Shown one piece after another: positions 61,045 through 64,000 of a DNA stretch of 64,000 nt. The DNA lies in NCBI GenBank assembly GCA_905477785.1, contig CAJQGR010000010.1, positions 1 through 64,000 on the forward strand, in the 5' to 3' direction. Position 1 is the first letter of the stretch. Every line of letters begins with the position of its first letter. Below the pieces are notes generated by a model, which saw nothing but the letters and a program-made list of their open reading frames with translations, did no database searches and was not told the origin of the DNA. The translations under genes were made by a program, and so were the position numbers. The DNA comes from an uncultured Hellea sp. (lineage in GTDB: Bacteria; Pseudomonadota; Alphaproteobacteria; Caulobacterales; Maricaulaceae).

Positions 61045-61410
61045 ATGAGTTTAATTAAAAAATCAAGTCAGCAAGTCAAGCCTTTTGACAAAGAACGAGA
61101 TATTCACCCTTTTGCTATTCCTTTTCTTTGGTTGGGAAATAAGAAGGTAATAAAAAACTTTATATGGATACCGTTTTCCGGCTTAATATTAATGATTTTA
61201 ATCGGTCTTTTATATCCACAAAAACACCCTGCCCCTTGGGATGTAATACCAGGTTCTTGGGCTTTAATAGGATTTTTTTCTTATTGTTTAATAGTTTTAT
61301 GTGCGAAACCCCTTACCTCGCTTTTGGCTCAGCCGGAGGATTATTATGGCGAAGGAGGGCTATTGGACCCTGAATTTTCTGTAGAAAATATGGTAGATGA
61401 AAATGATTGA
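61045..61410 (+). CDS. Small membrane protein of unknown function in the Mrp-type operon
   Basis: About two TM segments; located between antiporter subunits, overlaps the next start. Confidence 0.7.
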   Translation: MSLIKKSSQQVKPFDKERDIHPFAIPFLWLGNKKVIKNFIWIPFSGLILMILIGLLYPQKHPAPWDVIPGSWALIGFFSYCLIVLCAKPLTSLLAQPEDYYGEGGLLDPEFSVENMVDEND

Positions 61411-63154
61411 TTTTTTACAAATTAATCCAGGGATTTGGCTTATACTATCAGGTCTTATCTGTACAATAATTCCTCACACCCCTTTCACTCAACTATACCG
61501 TAAGTGCTTAGTTGTTTGTGCACCTATATTTACCGCCTTTATGATAACCCAAATTTTTACTTCCGACATTGCCATAGGGGGTTTGATATCGATTGCGGGT
61601 ATTGAATTGACAACCTTACGAATTGATAATTTATCAATGGTATGGGGTTATCTGTTTTGTTTAATTGGTATACTTAATGGCATATATGGATTACATGAAA
61701 AATGTAAAATTACTGATAGTGCTGCTTTAATTTATTCAGGCGCTGCAGTTGCAGGAGTTCTCTCAGGCGACCTTTTAACTTTATTTCTTTTTTGGGAGTT
61801 AACTGCTATTTCATCCGTTTTTTTGGTATGGCGTGGCGGAGAGCATGCATATGCAGCTGGAGTAAGGTATCTAGCTTTACATGTATTATCTGGTGTTATT
61901 TTATTAATAGGTGCAGTTATTCATGCGAAGTTTAATGGTGGGAGTTATGCCTTTAACCACATTGGCTTACAAAACCTTGGCGGTTGGCTTATATTACTCG
62001 CCATTGGTATTAAATGCGGTTTTCCTTTTCTACACATGTGGATGCAAGATGCATACCCTAAGGCTTCAATTACGGGCACAGTAATTTTATCTGCATTTAC
62101 CACTAAAATGGCAATCTACACATTAGCTCGAGGGTATGTTGGAACCGATATTTTAATATACATTGGGGCAGTGATGACTTGTTTCCCTGTGTTTTTTGCA
62201 TTGGTTGAAAATGATCTAAGAAGAGTATTATCTTTCTCGTTAAATAATCAATTGGGCTTTATGGTTTGTGGTATTGGTATAGGTACTGAATTGGCAATTA
62301 ATGGGGTTGTGGGGCAAGTTTTTGTTCATGTAATATTTAAAAGTTTGTTATTTATGTCTATCGGTGCGGTTATCTATCGCGTTGGAACTGCGAAAGCCTC
62401 CGAATTAGGAGGTTTGTTTCGTTCAATGCCTATAACTGCATTGTTTTGTTTAATTGGTGCTGGTTCAATAGCCGCCTTCCCGTTGTTGGCAGCTTTTGTC
62501 ACAAAGGCTATGATTATAAGTTCTGTTATTTATGAGGCACATCATAATTCAGTTTTATATCTGATAGCAGCAATGTTACTTTTTGCATCAGCTGGTGTTA
62601 TGGAGCATTCGGGAATAAAAGTTCCTTATTTTACATTTTTTAGCCATGATAGTGGACGCCGTGTTAAAGAAGCTCCATGGAATATGTTAGTAGCTATGGG
62701 ACTCGCAGCTTCATTATGTATATTTTTAGCTTTTCCTTGGGGGGGTTACCAAATGTTATATAACCTACTTCCTTATGAGGCTAACTACAAGCCATATACC
62801 GTAGATCATGTAGTCTTCCAACTACAATTATTATTTGCAGCAATCACAGCATTTTGTCTTCTGAAGAAATCAGGCCTATATCCAGCAGAAAAACGATCAG
62901 AAATTTTAGACTTTGACTGGTTCTATAGAAAATGTGGATTTGATCTGCTTAAGTCGATAAACTTAGGGTGGAATACTCTTGATGCGAAAATATCAAATAT
63001 CACCCGAAGTGCATATGGCTCGGTGAATAAGTGTTTGTATGGAGTATTTAGTCCTATTGGTAGTTTTAGCAAAGCAGCCCCAAGCGGATTGGCTTCTGTT
63101 ATGACTGCAGCTATGCTCATATTGGTGCTTATTATTGTATATTTTGTAAGATAA
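61397..63154 (+). CDS. MrpD/NuoL-like proton-translocating antiporter subunit, copy 3
   Basis: GDLLTLFLFWELTAISSVFLVWRGG, IKCGFPFLHMWMQDAYPKASITGTVILSAFTTKMAIYTLAR, NDLRRVLSFSLNNQLGFMV. Confidence 0.9.
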   Translation: MKMIDFLQINPGIWLILSGLICTIIPHTPFTQLYRKCLVVCAPIFTAFMITQIFTSDIAIGGLISIAGIELTTLRIDNLSMVWGYLFCLIGILNGIYGLHEKCKITDSAALIYSGAAVAGVLSGDLLTLFLFWELTAISSVFLVWRGGEHAYAAGVRYLALHVLSGVILLIGAVIHAKFNGGSYAFNHIGLQNLGGWLILLAIGIKCGFPFLHMWMQDAYPKASITGTVILSAFTTKMAIYTLARGYVGTDILIYIGAVMTCFPVFFALVENDLRRVLSFSLNNQLGFMVCGIGIGTELAINGVVGQVFVHVIFKSLLFMSIGAVIYRVGTAKASELGGLFRSMPITALFCLIGAGSIAAFPLLAAFVTKAMIISSVIYEAHHNSVLYLIAAMLLFASAGVMEHSGIKVPYFTFFSHDSGRRVKEAPWNMLVAMGLAASLCIFLAFPWGGYQMLYNLLPYEANYKPYTVDHVVFQLQLLFAAITAFCLLKKSGLYPAEKRSEILDFDWFYRKCGFDLLKSINLGWNTLDAKISNITRSAYGSVNKCLYGVFSPIGSFSKAAPSGLASVMTAAMLILVLIIVYFVR

Positions 63155-63320
63155 ATATTTTTACTTATTCTATTCTTTAAATTGAATCGGTTCCGTAATA
63201 AAAAATAAGGTTAATTCCTTATTAACCTTTAAATCAATCAAACAATAGCTTGCCACACTAATATCCCTGATTCACTTATAGTTAAAGTTATTAAACTTTT
63301 ATTTTAAATGTTTATAGGGG

Positions 63321-63833
63321 TTGAAAGTGCTTTCTGATAATAATGTTCTTCAGCAAATGGTTTTGCCAGAGCAGCAAAGCTTTTATAATTATTGGTTGAG
63401 TAAATGTGATGGAGAATTTTTTCCTTCAAGGCAAGATATTTTCCCGAGTGATATCTCTAAGCAGCTTCCAATGACTAGTATTATCAATGTGGAGAACAGA
63501 GAAGTTAGAAGATTCAAGTATAGACTTGCTGGAACCGGTTTTTGGAAACTATATAAAAGTGAGATACAAGGAAAATTTATAGATGAGCTACCTATTGGTG
63601 ATCGTTCAGATTATTGGAATCGAGTGCTTGGACAAGTGGTTGATAAACGTAAACCTTATGCTGGTGTAACTCAACCTGGAACAAAGAATTCATCTAACTA
63701 TGCTTTATTTTGGGTAAGATTACCTATTTCTGACAACAAAAAAGATGTTAATCTCATATTGGGTTACGATCATTTAGTAAAAATTTCTGAAGTAGAGCAA
63801 GATCAATCAAAATCAGGTTTAATGTCAGCTTAA
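63321..63833 (+). CDS. PAS-domain protein (PAS_5-like)
   Basis: LPSRQDIFPSDI-like FFPSRQDIFPSDISKQLPMTSIINVE; FKYRLAGTGFWKLYKSEIQGKFIDEL. Confidence 0.8.
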   Translation: MKVLSDNNVLQQMVLPEQQSFYNYWLSKCDGEFFPSRQDIFPSDISKQLPMTSIINVENREVRRFKYRLAGTGFWKLYKSEIQGKFIDELPIGDRSDYWNRVLGQVVDKRKPYAGVTQPGTKNSSNYALFWVRLPISDNKKDVNLILGYDHLVKISEVEQDQSKSGLMSA

Positions 63834-63915
63834 AAACAATGCTTGTTTTCAAATAGTGACAAAAGATAATTTAGTTGCCTCTTGTTATGCATATTTTTAT
63901 TCTTAAATTATATTA

Positions 63916-64000
63916 ATGGCTAAAGACCCTTATAAATTATTGAATGTACCAAAGACAGCTAATGATACAGAGATTCAAAAAGCTTACAGGTTATTAGCTA
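63916..64000 (+). CDS. J-domain protein, truncated by the window end
   Basis: Reads MAKDPYKLLNVPKTANDTEIQKAYRLLA, typical DnaJ J-domain helix I/II. Confidence 0.8.
   Translation, partial: MAKDPYKLLNVPKTANDTEIQKAYRLLA

Noticed and set aside
1-64000. CRISPR arrays, transposases, integrases, prophage, toxin-antitoxin or defence systems
   Set aside because: No regularly spaced direct repeats, recombinase or phage motifs, or defence proteins recognised while reading the ORF track.

Overview
This 64 kb AT-rich, gene-dense window is most likely from an alphaproteobacterial chromosome. The taxonomic call rests on a tRNA-His with no encoded G-1 and A73, a PAS_5-type protein, and Caulobacter/Sphingomonas-style TonB-dependent receptors. 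Most genes are recognisable housekeeping functions: glmU, rpiA, gor, coaD, queA-tgt, nadK, panB, bamB-der, aroC, pdxH, and three tRNAs (Lys, His, Gln). I saw no CRISPR array, transposase, integrase or prophage. The parts most worth a second look are: (1) a 5' lipid/polyol-phosphodiester-like cluster with a flippase fused to a CDP-alcohol phosphotransferase, plus HAD, nucleotidyltransferase and LpxO-like hydroxylase genes; (2) an AST arginine-catabolism operon with an M20 hydrolase in place of astC/astE; (3) a nucleoside-acquisition island with a TonB-dependent receptor, CNT transporter, salvage enzymes, an unexplained 2OG-Fe(II) oxygenase and a perfect inverted repeat in the divergent promoter region; (4) an expanded TonB/ExbB/TtpC/ExbD/DUF3450/TPR energy-transduction operon with tandem DUF3450 and ExbD paralogs; (5) an Mrp-type antiporter operon whose order resembles the ion-translocating module of archaeal Mbh complexes, with three antiporter-like large subunits and a small unknown membrane protein. 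All product calls come from reading motifs and remembered family features. No database search was run.
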